NCBI GenBank assembly: GCA_023441965.1
Contig: JAEZNB010000009.1
Location: 1 to 32,739 of the forward strand
Direction of reading: 5' to 3'
Source of the DNA: Bacillota bacterium
GTDB taxonomy: Bacteria > Bacillota > Clostridia > Lachnospirales > Lachnospiraceae
Length of the DNA stretch: 32,739 bases
Shown: piece by piece, positions 1 through 7,573 of the stretch
Numbering within the stretch: the first letter of the stretch is position 1
How the letters are laid out: each line of letters starts with the position of its first letter
Notes under the pieces: model-generated
What the model was told of the DNA's origin: nothing
What the model saw: the letters and a program-made list of their open reading frames with translations, nothing else
Database searches by the model: none
Made by a program: the position numbers and the translations under genes

Positions 1-142
1 CCTTTATGTTCCCCACATACACTGGTTCCTGGACAGATCTCAAGGACTCCAGACAGGCATGGGGTCTGGGACTCCAGTACTCAGATATTGCAACAGTTGT
101 TTATTACCTTCGATCATTTTTAGACCTTCTTTCATTGTCCAA

Positions 143-856
143 TCAGTTTTTCGCAAGACTCCAGCGGTAATAGGTGTTATAGTGGGTCAGAACCTTGCTG
201 CTCCACTCCATCAGCCAGATAAAATAACACTCCGGCCGTGCTTCCCGGTCCTGCTGCAGGTAATCCCACATGATAGAGTTATATAGGATATCCCGAGTCT
301 CTTTATCAAAATAGGTTAGCATTTCCTGCTTCGTCTTGATGAATTTATGGGTATTCAGATATACCATTTGCTGCATGATGAAGAATGCTTTCTTATAGGA
401 ATTCTTAAGCTTCTCGACACTTACCTTCAGATTCTCACTATAAAGATACCGGTGACAGACAGCATGATAAATGATGGAGGCCTCCAAGCGGATGGCATCT
501 CTGATCTCTTCATCCGTCGGCTTCCTGACGATACGACTTAATTCTCCATAAATGGCCTCACTATCATAGAAGAGCTGGAAGAGATCCAGCTTGGGCCAGG
601 ACTCCAGCTCAGCCTTACCACAGAGGAAGCCACAGGCCTTCTTGCTATCTTCCAAGGAATGAATGATATCCCGATAGCTTTTCAGATCACATGCAGCTAA
701 GGAATCCAGTACAACGATCACATCCACATCGCTCTCTTCTGTTGCCTCTCCCCGGGAATAGCTGCCCTGCAAGCCCACAAAAAGTAACCTTTCTGCAAAT
801 TCAGTCTTCAGCTTATTCGTTAGTAAATCCAGCCAATGATATACGTCGAAGCTCAT
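143..856 (-). CDS. Nucleotidyltransferase-fold protein
   Basis: A 237-residue protein of the polymerase-beta-like nucleotidyltransferase fold. Around residues 31-49 it carries the signature GS-x3-G-x5-SDVDV, where the paired aspartates of SDxD would bind the catalytic metal. The rest is mainly helical with no recognisable second domain, as in stand-alone aminoglycoside or lincosamide adenylyltransferase-like proteins and other small NTases. The start is supported by AAAGGAGAA about 7 bases upstream of the ATG. It is a single gene, divergent from the polymerase gene. The fold is clear; the substrate cannot be read from the sequence, and I see no HEPN-type partner gene next to it. Confidence 0.8.
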   Translation of the reverse strand: MSFDVYHWLDLLTNKLKTEFAERLLFVGLQGSYSRGEATEESDVDVIVVLDSLAACDLKSYRDIIHSLEDSKKACGFLCGKAELESWPKLDLFQLFYDSEAIYGELSRIVRKPTDEEIRDAIRLEASIIYHAVCHRYLYSENLKVSVEKLKNSYKKAFFIMQQMVYLNTHKFIKTKQEMLTYFDKETRDILYNSIMWDYLQQDREARPECYFIWLMEWSSKVLTHYNTYYRWSLAKN

Positions 857-1118
857 GATACATTCTCCTTTTCTGGTAGGTTATCAAATAGGTTAGATGC
901 GTACAGTCTTTCCCTGTGCCATAGTAGCTTGGTCCCTTATATCATATAACAAATTTCCTTAACATTCCAGATGCATTTTTATTATACTTGTTTATCTGCA
1001 TGGCCAAAAACCTAAGAATAAACTGGAAATAAACTGGAACTCCACCAATCGATGTATTATAATGGACTCTTTTTTTGTTGGTGAATCCAAATATATACTA
1101 AAAACACCATCTTTACAT
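857..1118. other. Intergenic region, no gene seen
   Basis: This divergent spacer between the nucleotidyltransferase and the polymerase holds the upstream signals of both genes. It is A+T-rich in its right half. I find no convincing small ORF, RNA gene or repeat in it apart from the polymerase promoter at its right edge. Confidence 0.5.
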
Positions 1119-1140
1119 CGAACATAAGTTCTGTTATAAT
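1112..1140 (+). promoter_or_regulatory. Sigma-A promoter of the Y-family polymerase gene
   Basis: TTTACA (1112-1117) is followed after exactly 17 bases by a perfect TATAAT (1135-1140). Transcription is predicted to begin near 1147, so the mRNA would start almost at the ribosome binding site AGGGGTG (1147-1153). Confidence 0.75.
1119..1132 (+). promoter_or_regulatory. LexA (SOS) box
   Basis: CGAACATAAGTTCT closely matches the Gram-positive LexA/DinR consensus CGAACnnnnGTTCG, with only the last base deviating. It lies entirely inside the 17-base promoter spacer, so bound LexA would block RNA polymerase. This predicts DNA-damage induction of the polymerase and of the gene coupled to it. Confidence 0.85.
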
Positions 1141-1162
1141 GTAATCAGGGGTGAACATATGT

Positions 1163-2422
1163 ATGGATAAAATCATTTTTCATATTGATGTGAATTCGGC
1201 TTTCCTTAGCTGGGAAGCCGTTTATCGACTGCACATCCTTGGAGAGAAGACGGATCTGCGGGAGATACCTTCTGCTGTGGGCGGAGATGTGAAGAAGCGA
1301 CACGGCATCATCCTTGCCCGGTCTTTGCCGGCGAAGAAGTATGGTGTGAGGACCGGGGATACGATTGCCGATGCGCTGAAGCTTTGTCCGAATCTGGTGA
1401 CGGTTCCGCCCCATTACGACCTCTATGATACCAGCTCGAAGGCCTTCGTAGAGATTCTGAAGGAGTTTTCTCCTGTCGTAGAGCAGTATTCCGTCGATGA
1501 AGCCTACTGTGACATGACCGGGACTGTGGGACTCTATGGTTCGGCAGTGGTAGCTGCGAATCTGATGAAGGACAGGATCTGTAATGAGCTGGGCTTTACT
1601 GTGAATATCGGGATTTCCTCCAATAAGCTGCTGGCGAAGATGGCCTCGGACTTCAAGAAGCCGAATCTGGTCCATACCCTGTTCCCGGAGGAGGTGGAGC
1701 AGAAGCTCTGGAAGCTGCCTGTCGGGGAGCTCTTCTATGTGGGCCATGCGACGAAGAGGAAGCTGCAGGCCCTGGGCATTCACACCATCGGAGAACTGGC
1801 GAAGACGGATCTGGATATCCTTAGAGCACATTTTAAGAAATTTGGAGAAGTCATCTATGCCTTTGCAAATGGAGTGGACGTATCGGTGGTTTCCGAGGAG
1901 GTCCCTGCCAATAAGGGCTACGGTAACTCGACGACGATTGCCTTTGATGTGGACCAGGCGGAGGTAGCCAAGATGATTCTGCTATCCCTGTCCGAGACCG
2001 TATGCACCAGACTCCGGGCAGATGGCGTGATGGCTACGGTGGTTGCGGTCAGCATCGTGGACTTTGAGTTCAATCATGCTTCACATCAGATGACCCTATT
2101 CTCGGCGACGAATACTACCAATGAGGTCCATAAGGCGGCCTGCCGCCTGTTCGATGAGCTGTGGGACGGAACACCGATCCGGCACCTGGGGGTTCATACG
2201 AGTAAGGTGGTCAGCGGGAATTTAGCAAGGCAGCTGAACCTCTTTGATATGAACCGTTATGAGAAGCTCTCTAAGCTGGATGCGGTTGTGGATGTGGTAA
2301 GGGAACGATTCGGGGATGATGCGATCATGCGGGCGATTTTCCTGGATAACAAGATCTATCATATGGCCGGCGGAATCTCGCCGGAGAAGCGTAAACCATT
2401 TTATAAAGAAGGGATTAAGTAA
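1163..2422 (+). CDS. dinB: Y-family translesion DNA polymerase (DNA polymerase IV)
   Basis: A 419-residue Y-family polymerase that copies across damaged DNA. The N-terminal FHIDVNSAF carries the first metal-binding aspartate, and YSVDEAYCD near residue 110 carries the catalytic Asp-Glu pair. A helix-hairpin-helix-like segment (VGHATKRKLQALGI) lies near residue 195, followed by the little-finger domain. QLNLF near residue 357 fits the beta-clamp binding pentapeptide. The reading frame can be opened to a GTG at 1151, but that codon lies inside AGGGGTG; the ATG at 1163 has this site at about 9 bases and begins with the usual MDKIIFHIDVN, so I choose it. Expression should be under LexA. The stop codon overlaps the next gene. 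The paralogue assignment within the family is less sure than the family itself. Confidence 0.93.
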   Translation: MDKIIFHIDVNSAFLSWEAVYRLHILGEKTDLREIPSAVGGDVKKRHGIILARSLPAKKYGVRTGDTIADALKLCPNLVTVPPHYDLYDTSSKAFVEILKEFSPVVEQYSVDEAYCDMTGTVGLYGSAVVAANLMKDRICNELGFTVNIGISSNKLLAKMASDFKKPNLVHTLFPEEVEQKLWKLPVGELFYVGHATKRKLQALGIHTIGELAKTDLDILRAHFKKFGEVIYAFANGVDVSVVSEEVPANKGYGNSTTIAFDVDQAEVAKMILLSLSETVCTRLRADGVMATVVAVSIVDFEFNHASHQMTLFSATNTTNEVHKAACRLFDELWDGTPIRHLGVHTSKVVSGNLARQLNLFDMNRYEKLSKLDAVVDVVRERFGDDAIMRAIFLDNKIYHMAGGISPEKRKPFYKEGIK

Positions 2423-2742
2423 TGAGTCATATGCCGGTAGATGTGGTTGCAACATTTAATGTACAGGGTAAGATCAAGCCGAATTATATCCGGCTTGAGG
2501 ATGAGGCTCATGCTCTGCAGACCTATAAGATTGAAAGCATCCTGTACAGCAGGGAAGAGAAGTACGCGGGGATTCCAGTACTCCTCTTCTGCTGTAATAT
2601 TTTACGAAATGATTGCATGCAAATGATAAAGATCAAATATCATATCAAAACACATCAATGGGTACTGGTAAAGGAAGAAACGCCAAGGGATGAGGCTGCG
2701 GAGAAGGCCTCGGCTATGGCAGTGTTCCTTGATCAAGCTTAA
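2422..2742 (+). CDS. Small protein coupled to the Y-family polymerase
   Basis: A 106-residue protein whose ATG shares a base with the polymerase stop codon (TAATG), implying translational coupling and LexA control. I do not recognise a named domain. It appears to be a compact mixed or beta-rich fold without a signal peptide or membrane segment. By position it resembles the small YolD-like proteins that accompany Y-family polymerases in Bacillus, but I see no clear sequence match to them. An accessory role in translesion synthesis is inference from context. Its stop codon overlaps that of the convergent gene at a TTAA. Confidence 0.75.
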   Translation: MSHMPVDVVATFNVQGKIKPNYIRLEDEAHALQTYKIESILYSREEKYAGIPVLLFCCNILRNDCMQMIKIKYHIKTHQWVLVKEETPRDEAAEKASAMAVFLDQA

Positions 2743-3113
2743 GCATTCAGGGCAGTGATCCAAAAGCAGATCGCTGTGATGACGGAGAGTGGAGTGGCAG
2801 TATACCGTTCCTTCTTACTCCTGGAAAATGCATTTAATATGGAATTCAGTGATAAGTATATTGCAAAGAAATAACAGATACTACGGGTTACCTTCATGGA
2901 GAAGAGATTGGGAAGTACCTCTCCGGTCTGTAGAATAATCATAATGGCAAATAGCTGTATCAGGACTGAAAATGCACAGGCTACTCTTTGCTTCGGCGGC
3001 ACGATTTTATACTTACCGCCAAAGGCAAATTCGCCTAAGGGAAGTCCGAGAGCTATGAGTATGTAGAGTAAAGCTGCCAGGCCAAAGGTTATGGCTCCTA
3101 TTATTGAAATCAT
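2739..3113 (-). CDS. Small four-helix membrane protein
   Basis: A 124-residue hydrophobic protein with about four transmembrane segments: residues 2-24, a cluster around 43-62, about 76-94 and the C-terminal end. There is a charged linker (SRSKKER) before the last segment. The frame is open further upstream to 3251, but AGGAGG lies 6 bases before the ATG at 3113 and the upstream extension looks non-native, so I start here. The function is unknown and there are no conserved catalytic residues. It converges on the polymerase operon, with overlapping stop codons. Confidence 0.7.
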   Translation of the reverse strand: MISIIGAITFGLAALLYILIALGLPLGEFAFGGKYKIVPPKQRVACAFSVLIQLFAIMIILQTGEVLPNLFSMKVTRSICYFFAIYLSLNSILNAFSRSKKERYTATPLSVITAICFWITALNA

Positions 3114-3372
3114 ACGTATCCTCCTGGTAATTATAGTGATGAAATGAGTGACCAAAGCGCAGTAGCTACCAATCCCCAAGGATGACAAGGGGAAGGACTG
3201 GGCTCTGCCGTATTTGCCATTTACTGTAACACAGGATAAAAAGTATGTCAATATTTATCAATAGAAGGATGTGGATATAGCTGGCTGACCTATACCTCAT
3301 CCTGATTCTTATCTTAGTAGCGGGAAGTACCGTTTGCTATCTATGTCAGGGAAGGATCTGCTGTGCATACCC

Positions 3373-4107
3373 CTAAGACTGACAGACCATCTCGGCCTCT
3401 GCCATCCGCTTGACACTGGCCTTATAGTATTCCTCATCTATCTCGATTCCGATGAAGCGGCGGTTCAGCTGTCTGGCAGCGACACCGGTGGATGCGACCC
3501 CCATAAAGAGATCCAGGACGATATCCTTCTCATGACTGGCAAGCTGGATGATATGCTTTAGGACAGTCAGAGGCTTCTGGGTCGGATGCTTGGGGGATTT
3601 CAGCCTTTCATAGCCCATACAGATGGGGCTCTCCACGAAGTTATGCATCTCACACTGCTTTGAGAAATTCCAGGTATGCCCCCTGTTCCAGATACAGATG
3701 ATAAGCTCGCAGCTGTTTAAGAAGGAGGATTTTCGGATGTTCGGAACCGGGTTTGTCTTATGCCAGACCATGAACTGGAAGGTATCAAACTCGCTGTCAA
3801 AGACCTCATGCCATTTTCCCAGCATATTGTAGCTGGTAAAGATAAAGATATTGCCGGTGGGAGAGAGGATTCTCTTAAACTCCTGCAGGAAGTCGGCCGG
3901 ATCCAACTCTGTTAGATCCCATTTGGCAACATTATTGTTGATCTCGCTTCTCCACTCGAATTTCATGTTACCGGTGGAGTATTTGGCTACGTTATAGGGA
4001 GGGTCGGTCAGAATCAGGTTGATGCTCTTGTCGGGGATATCCTTCAGCTTCACCATGCAGTCACCGTGGAGCAGCAGATAAGTATCTAGGGAACTCACAT
4101 CAATCAT
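3373..4107 (-). CDS. Solo DNA methyltransferase (beta-class, DPPY)
   Basis: A 244-residue SAM-dependent DNA amino-methyltransferase. Catalytic motif DPPY is at residues 35-38. The SAM-binding motif comes later (HPTQKP near 178, then LDLFMGVASTG, then FIGIEID), and this order defines the beta class, which makes N6-methyladenine or N4-methylcytosine. GAGAGGAG stands 7 bases before the ATG. No restriction endonuclease is adjacent, so it looks like an orphan that could act in epigenetic marking or protection. An endonuclease outside the window cannot be excluded. The recognition sequence cannot be read from the protein. Confidence 0.88.
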   Translation of the reverse strand: MIDVSSLDTYLLLHGDCMVKLKDIPDKSINLILTDPPYNVAKYSTGNMKFEWRSEINNNVAKWDLTELDPADFLQEFKRILSPTGNIFIFTSYNMLGKWHEVFDSEFDTFQFMVWHKTNPVPNIRKSSFLNSCELIICIWNRGHTWNFSKQCEMHNFVESPICMGYERLKSPKHPTQKPLTVLKHIIQLASHEKDIVLDLFMGVASTGVAARQLNRRFIGIEIDEEYYKASVKRMAEAEMVCQS

Positions 4108-4255
4108 CAGGGAACTCCTCTCTTTCAGGGGTCGGGGGATACGACTTATACGAAAGATCTATATTACTACGTGGAATATTATACCATGACAAAATGTAAC
4201 TTCCAATGAAAATCGGAATTTTTTTATATTTATTAACAAAAGCTGGGCAATATAT

Positions 4256-4302
4256 AAGGCTCCCTTATAGGACCGAAGGAAAGGGTCATATAAGGGAGCC
4301 TT
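4256..4302 (-). terminator. Hairpin terminator of the hcp operon
   Basis: A perfect 14-base-pair stem (4256-4269 with 4289-4302, AAGGCTCCCTTATA and its complement) lies about 40 bases past the hemerythrin stop. Read on the minus strand it is followed by only a weak TTATATATT stretch. On the plus strand a short T-run is present, so it may work in both directions. Confidence 0.65.
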
Positions 4303-4340
4303 TTGAAGGGGAAATATATGAAAATATTCTATTACGGAAG

Positions 4341-4895
4341 CTACTGATACTTCTTCTCCAGAGCAGCCAAGAGGGACTTGTAGTGCTCCTGCAGGCCCTT
4401 CTCCCGGGCGGTCTTCTCGAAGCTTTCCGTCTTCTCGTTCACCTGTGCGATAATCTCTGCGGACAGCTGCCGTCTTGCAAAGCTGTAGACAACAGAGTCC
4501 TCCTTATCAATATGCCGTTTCAGCAGGTGGGTATAGCCGATGGCATTGGCGATGACATCCAGCTTACTTTCCTCATCCCCTCCCCGGACCCGGTCCAGGG
4601 CGGCCTTCAGCTCCTGAATGTATAGTCTGCCCAGATCATGCTCCACCAGCATCCCGTGGGTGATCAGCTTATTTCCCAGGGGACCGAGATGGTCCACCAT
4701 CTCGTTGAACAGAAGCTTCTCTTCCTTGCCGTGGTGATGGGCATCGGCATAATTGCGGATGAAGTCGATCATCCGGTCAAAATCCTCATAGCTAGGCGCT
4801 TCTCCCTGAAATACCCGGAAGCAGGCCTTGCGGACTACTGTGAGCATCCGCAGGATATATTGGTGTTCCTCCATCATAAGCTGGATACTGTCCAT
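4341..4895 (-). CDS. Hemerythrin-domain protein
   Basis: A 184-residue single-domain hemerythrin, predicted to bind a di-iron centre. Ligand-type residues are visible in the expected order: H11, the HHHGKEE cluster (H53-H55 with E58/E59), H86, and H123 with H128 followed by E132/D133. Family members carry oxygen or sense or detoxify O2 and NO; the RIC/YtfE proteins that repair iron-sulfur centres add an N-terminal ScdA-type domain that is absent here. It is the last gene of the predicted operon behind hcp, 21 bases after the preceding gene, with an AAGGAGG site 8 bases before the ATG. A role in nitric oxide or oxygen stress beside Hcp is inferred from context. Confidence 0.88.
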   Translation of the reverse strand: MDSIQLMMEEHQYILRMLTVVRKACFRVFQGEAPSYEDFDRMIDFIRNYADAHHHGKEEKLLFNEMVDHLGPLGNKLITHGMLVEHDLGRLYIQELKAALDRVRGGDEESKLDVIANAIGYTHLLKRHIDKEDSVVYSFARRQLSAEIIAQVNEKTESFEKTAREKGLQEHYKSLLAALEKKYQ

Positions 4896-4916
4896 CCTTA
4901 TTCCTCCTTCTATACT

Positions 4917-5531
4917 TTATCTGTTTGCCTTCAGACGGAAGGTCTTCTCATCCGGTGACTCGAAGGTAAAGCCGCAGGCTTCTGCCAGTCCGCGGATCCA
5001 GTCCTCCCGCAGTTCATAATACAGACTGATGTCTCCGCCGACCTCTTCCCAGTAATCCGAATGTACGCAGACACTTCTTGTCCAGGTCAGCTCGGACTCC
5101 TCCTGGCTTAAGATACGGTTTGCATGGTCACAGGGCATGCCGTCCAGAAGGTGATCGGTAATCACCTTGAACAGCTGGGGTGCGTTCTGTACCTGACCCT
5201 GCAGGGTTTTGCCCACCTGTAAGCCCTGCTTGTGAAGCAGCGCCTTCAGTCTATCCTTGAGGGAGCTGTCCTGACGGATCAGCCCGGTGACGGAGTAAGC
5301 GTATTTATACTCCACCTGGGCTACCCTTTCCTGAAGCCAGCCATGGATATTGCCATGGTCAATCATTTCCTCCAGGGGCTTGTTGGGAATGGGGCCATAG
5401 AGGGCTTCACATTCCTCCTCAAGGGTAAGACCGGTTTCTGAGCCGAGGGCGTAAAGCTCATCGACGATGCTTTGCTGCAGCTGTATTTTATGATATAGCC
5501 AATAGTGGATGGGTCCTAAAAATGCACTCAT
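4917..5531 (-). CDS. Unknown protein of the hcp operon
   Basis: A 204-residue soluble protein that I cannot assign to a named family. It has no signal peptide or membrane helix. The C-terminal half holds a string of residues that look conserved and possibly metal- or redox-active: an MPCDH segment, then WTRSVCVHSDYWEEVGGD, then a YYELREDW segment. It is the middle gene between hcp and the hemerythrin, with AAAGGA about 9 bases before the ATG and 21 bases between its stop and the next start. Context suggests a part in coping with nitrogen oxides or oxygen in an anaerobe, possibly iron-related; that is inference only. Confidence 0.8.
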   Translation of the reverse strand: MSAFLGPIHYWLYHKIQLQQSIVDELYALGSETGLTLEEECEALYGPIPNKPLEEMIDHGNIHGWLQERVAQVEYKYAYSVTGLIRQDSSLKDRLKALLHKQGLQVGKTLQGQVQNAPQLFKVITDHLLDGMPCDHANRILSQEESELTWTRSVCVHSDYWEEVGGDISLYYELREDWIRGLAEACGFTFESPDEKTFRLKANR

Positions 5532-5574
5532 AGTAGTATTCCTTTCTGCAAGTATTTCATGCGGGATCAGTGGC

Positions 5575-5611
5575 CCGAAGCCGGCACTTTATCGTAAGAT
5601 GCCGGCTTCGG
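5575..5611 (-). repeat. Strong hairpin between hcp and the next gene
   Basis: CCGAAGCCGGCA (5575-5586) pairs perfectly with TGCCGGCTTCGG (5600-5611) around a 13-base loop. No U-run follows in the direction of transcription, so it is more likely an RNA-processing or mRNA-stability element, or a leaky attenuator, than a full terminator. It would lower or uncouple expression of the two downstream genes relative to hcp. Confidence 0.7.
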
Positions 5612-5668
5612 AGGAGTAATCTATTAAGAAGAAGTGGGGGGCATAGTAAAATGGGTTTCCCTAAAGGG

Positions 5669-7333
5669 TTATACGGTGAGGATCTCCTCTTGACCCAGGA
5701 AGAGCTTAATGTCGTCTTCCACCGTACCGATGCCTGCGATACCGAAGCTCTCAACCAGCACCTTAGCCACATTCGGGGAAAGGAAAGCGGGCAAGGTGGG
5801 TCCTAAGTGGATGTTCTTCACACCTAAGTAGAGGAGGGCAAGAAGAACGATAACTGCTTTCTGCTCATACCAAGCGATATTAAAGGCAATCGGAAGCTCA
5901 TTGATATCCTGTAATTCGAATACCTCCTTCAGCTTCAGGGCGATCAGAGCCAGGGAGTAGGAGTCATTACACTGTCCGGCATCCAGTACCCTGGGAATAC
6001 CGTTGATATCTCCGAGGTTCAGCTTGTTGTACTTATATTTTGCACAGCCTGCGGTCAAGATTACGGTGTCCTTCGGAAGAGCCTGAGCAAATTCGGTATA
6101 GTAGCTTCTGGACTTCTGACGTCCGTCACAGCCTGCCATGACGAAGAATTTGCGGATGGCACCGGATTTTACTGCATCTACCACCTGATCTGCCAGGGCC
6201 AGAACCTGGTTGTGGGCAAAGCCGCCGATGATTTCACCCTTCTCCAGCTCCTTGGGAGGTTCACAGGTCTTCGCCAGCTCGATGAGCTTGGAGAAGTCCT
6301 TATGACCGTTCTCATCCCTCTCGATGTGTACGCAGCCGGAGATTCCGGTAGCACCGGTTGTGAATAATCTGTCCTTATAGGTGTGGGCAGGAGGAACGAC
6401 ACAGTTGGTAGTCATCAGGATCGGTCCGTTGAAGCTCTCGAACTCCTCCTTCTGCTTCCACCAGGCATTACCGTAGTTCCCTACGAAGTGGCTGTATTTC
6501 TTGAAAGCGGGATAGTAGTGAGCCGGAAGCATCTCGGAGTGAGTATACACATCTATGCCGGTACCCTCTGTCTGCTCCAGCAGCTGTTCCAGATCCCTTA
6601 AGTCATGACCGGAGATTAAGATGCCGGGTCTTGTGCCTACGCCGATGTTTACCTTGGTAATCTCGGGATTGCCGTAGGTTCCGGTATTGGCGGAGTCAAG
6701 GAGGGCCATACCGTCTACGCCGAATTTACCTGTCTCTAAGGTGAGGGCAATCAGGTCATTTACACTTAAGGTGTCGTCTAAGGTAGCTGCCAGTGCTCTC
6801 TGCATGAAGGCGCTGACCTCGGCGTTATCATAATCCAGTTCATTTGCATGCTTCATGTAAGCTGCCAGACCCTTTAAGCCGTATGTGATCAGCTCGCGAA
6901 GGCTTCTGATATCCTCATCCTTGGTGGTCAGAATACCTACGGTCAGAGATTTCTGATCCAGCTCGGTTCTGGTTGCCGCATCCCAGAGGGCTGCTTCGGG
7001 AAGGGAGGCACGGTCTGTTACTTTATTTAATAATCCATTCTTCAGATTCAGAGTTTCAAATACTCTCTTATAGAAGATCTCATCATCAAAGTTGGCATTG
7101 GTAATGGTCGTGAATAAATTTATCGTAATGTAGTGGTCAACCATAGGGGAGATTTCTGTTCCCTGCTTTCTTAAGGCTGTGGTAACCGCACTAAGACCCT
7201 TCGTTACATAGATTAATAAATCCTGCATTCTGGATAAGTCCGGTGACTTGCCGCAGACACCGAAGTAGGTACAGCCGGTGCAGCCTGAGGTCTCCTGGCA
7301 TTGATAGCAAAACATCTTTTTTTCCATTTCCAT
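5669..7333 (-). CDS. hcp: Hybrid cluster protein (NO/hydroxylamine reductase)
   Basis: A 554-residue hybrid cluster protein. The N-terminal cluster motif is C-x2-C-x8-C-x5-C (C9, C12, C21, C27), the spacing of the anaerobe-type proteins. The ligands of the Fe-S-O hybrid cluster are all recognisable in order: GHDL (about residue 243), the glutamate of HSEMLPAH (about 268), NCVVPP, AGCDGRQ (the persulfide cysteine), TAGCAKY, GQCNDS, and the Glu/Lys of WYEQKAV. The family reduces NO to N2O at low oxygen and hydroxylamine in vitro. AAGGAG lies 8 bases upstream of the chosen ATG. It heads an operon with an unknown gene and a hemerythrin, and a Crp/Fnr-type operator lies upstream. Confidence 0.97.
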   Translation of the reverse strand: MEMEKKMFCYQCQETSGCTGCTYFGVCGKSPDLSRMQDLLIYVTKGLSAVTTALRKQGTEISPMVDHYITINLFTTITNANFDDEIFYKRVFETLNLKNGLLNKVTDRASLPEAALWDAATRTELDQKSLTVGILTTKDEDIRSLRELITYGLKGLAAYMKHANELDYDNAEVSAFMQRALAATLDDTLSVNDLIALTLETGKFGVDGMALLDSANTGTYGNPEITKVNIGVGTRPGILISGHDLRDLEQLLEQTEGTGIDVYTHSEMLPAHYYPAFKKYSHFVGNYGNAWWKQKEEFESFNGPILMTTNCVVPPAHTYKDRLFTTGATGISGCVHIERDENGHKDFSKLIELAKTCEPPKELEKGEIIGGFAHNQVLALADQVVDAVKSGAIRKFFVMAGCDGRQKSRSYYTEFAQALPKDTVILTAGCAKYKYNKLNLGDINGIPRVLDAGQCNDSYSLALIALKLKEVFELQDINELPIAFNIAWYEQKAVIVLLALLYLGVKNIHLGPTLPAFLSPNVAKVLVESFGIAGIGTVEDDIKLFLGQEEILTV

Positions 7334-7390
7334 TGTATACGCTCCTTTATTTATGTGATTTATTTTCGTTGACTTCGTCTGAACAAGGAG

Positions 7391-7396
7391 AGTATA
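7391..7396 (-). promoter_or_regulatory. -10 element of hcp
   Basis: On the minus strand TATACT (five of six consensus bases) lies about 60 bases before the hcp start codon. The region 17 bases further upstream has no good -35 hexamer (TACACT), as expected for an activator-dependent promoter. The predicted transcription start is near 7384. Confidence 0.6.
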
Positions 7397-7417
7397 ATAC
7401 GGTCAGGATAAGAAAAG

Positions 7418-7433
7418 TGTAGCTGTGGCTACA
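7418..7433. promoter_or_regulatory. Crp/Fnr-type operator of hcp
   Basis: TGTAGCTGTGGCTACA is a perfect 6-4-6 palindrome (TGTAGC/GCTACA), the geometry of Crp/Fnr-family sites. Measured from the predicted hcp -10 element its centre falls at -41.5, the class II activation position. The likely ligand is the divergently encoded Crp/Fnr-family regulator. Confidence 0.75.
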
Positions 7434-7467
7434 TTTATATAAAATTTTTCAAAACTTACTTTTTGGG

Positions 7468-7500
7468 TTGCAAGTGTAAGCTTTATTGCAAGTTGTAAGC
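7468..7500 (+). repeat. Direct repeats upstream of the Crp/Fnr gene
   Basis: TTGCAAGTGTAAGC (7468-7481) and TTGCAAGTTGTAAGC (7486-7500) form a tandem near-repeat with an 18-19 base period in the hcp/regulator intergenic region. They may be operator half-sites for control of the regulator gene; their sequence differs from the hcp palindrome. Confidence 0.5.
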
Positions 7501-7573
7501 AGGGGTTCCGGAAACAGAGCTATGCTTAGCAATATGAATATAGAATTATAGAAAGGTTCGGATAGGAGGGTCT

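Noticed and set aside
59..286. 75-codon plus-strand frame at the left edge
   Set aside because: It overlaps the end of the nucleotidyltransferase on the other strand, lacks a ribosome site and looks like non-coding composition.
1145..1831. Long open frame on the minus strand of the polymerase gene
   Set aside because: It is a shadow of the coding frame: Arg/Leu/His-rich, without ribosome site or domain, fully covered by a well-supported gene.
4206..4625. 139-codon plus-strand frame over the hemerythrin gene and terminator
   Set aside because: It reads through the terminator hairpin and the antisense of a well-supported gene.
4341..4895. RIC/YtfE iron-sulfur repair protein
   Set aside because: Only the hemerythrin domain is present; the N-terminal ScdA-type domain that defines the RIC proteins is missing.
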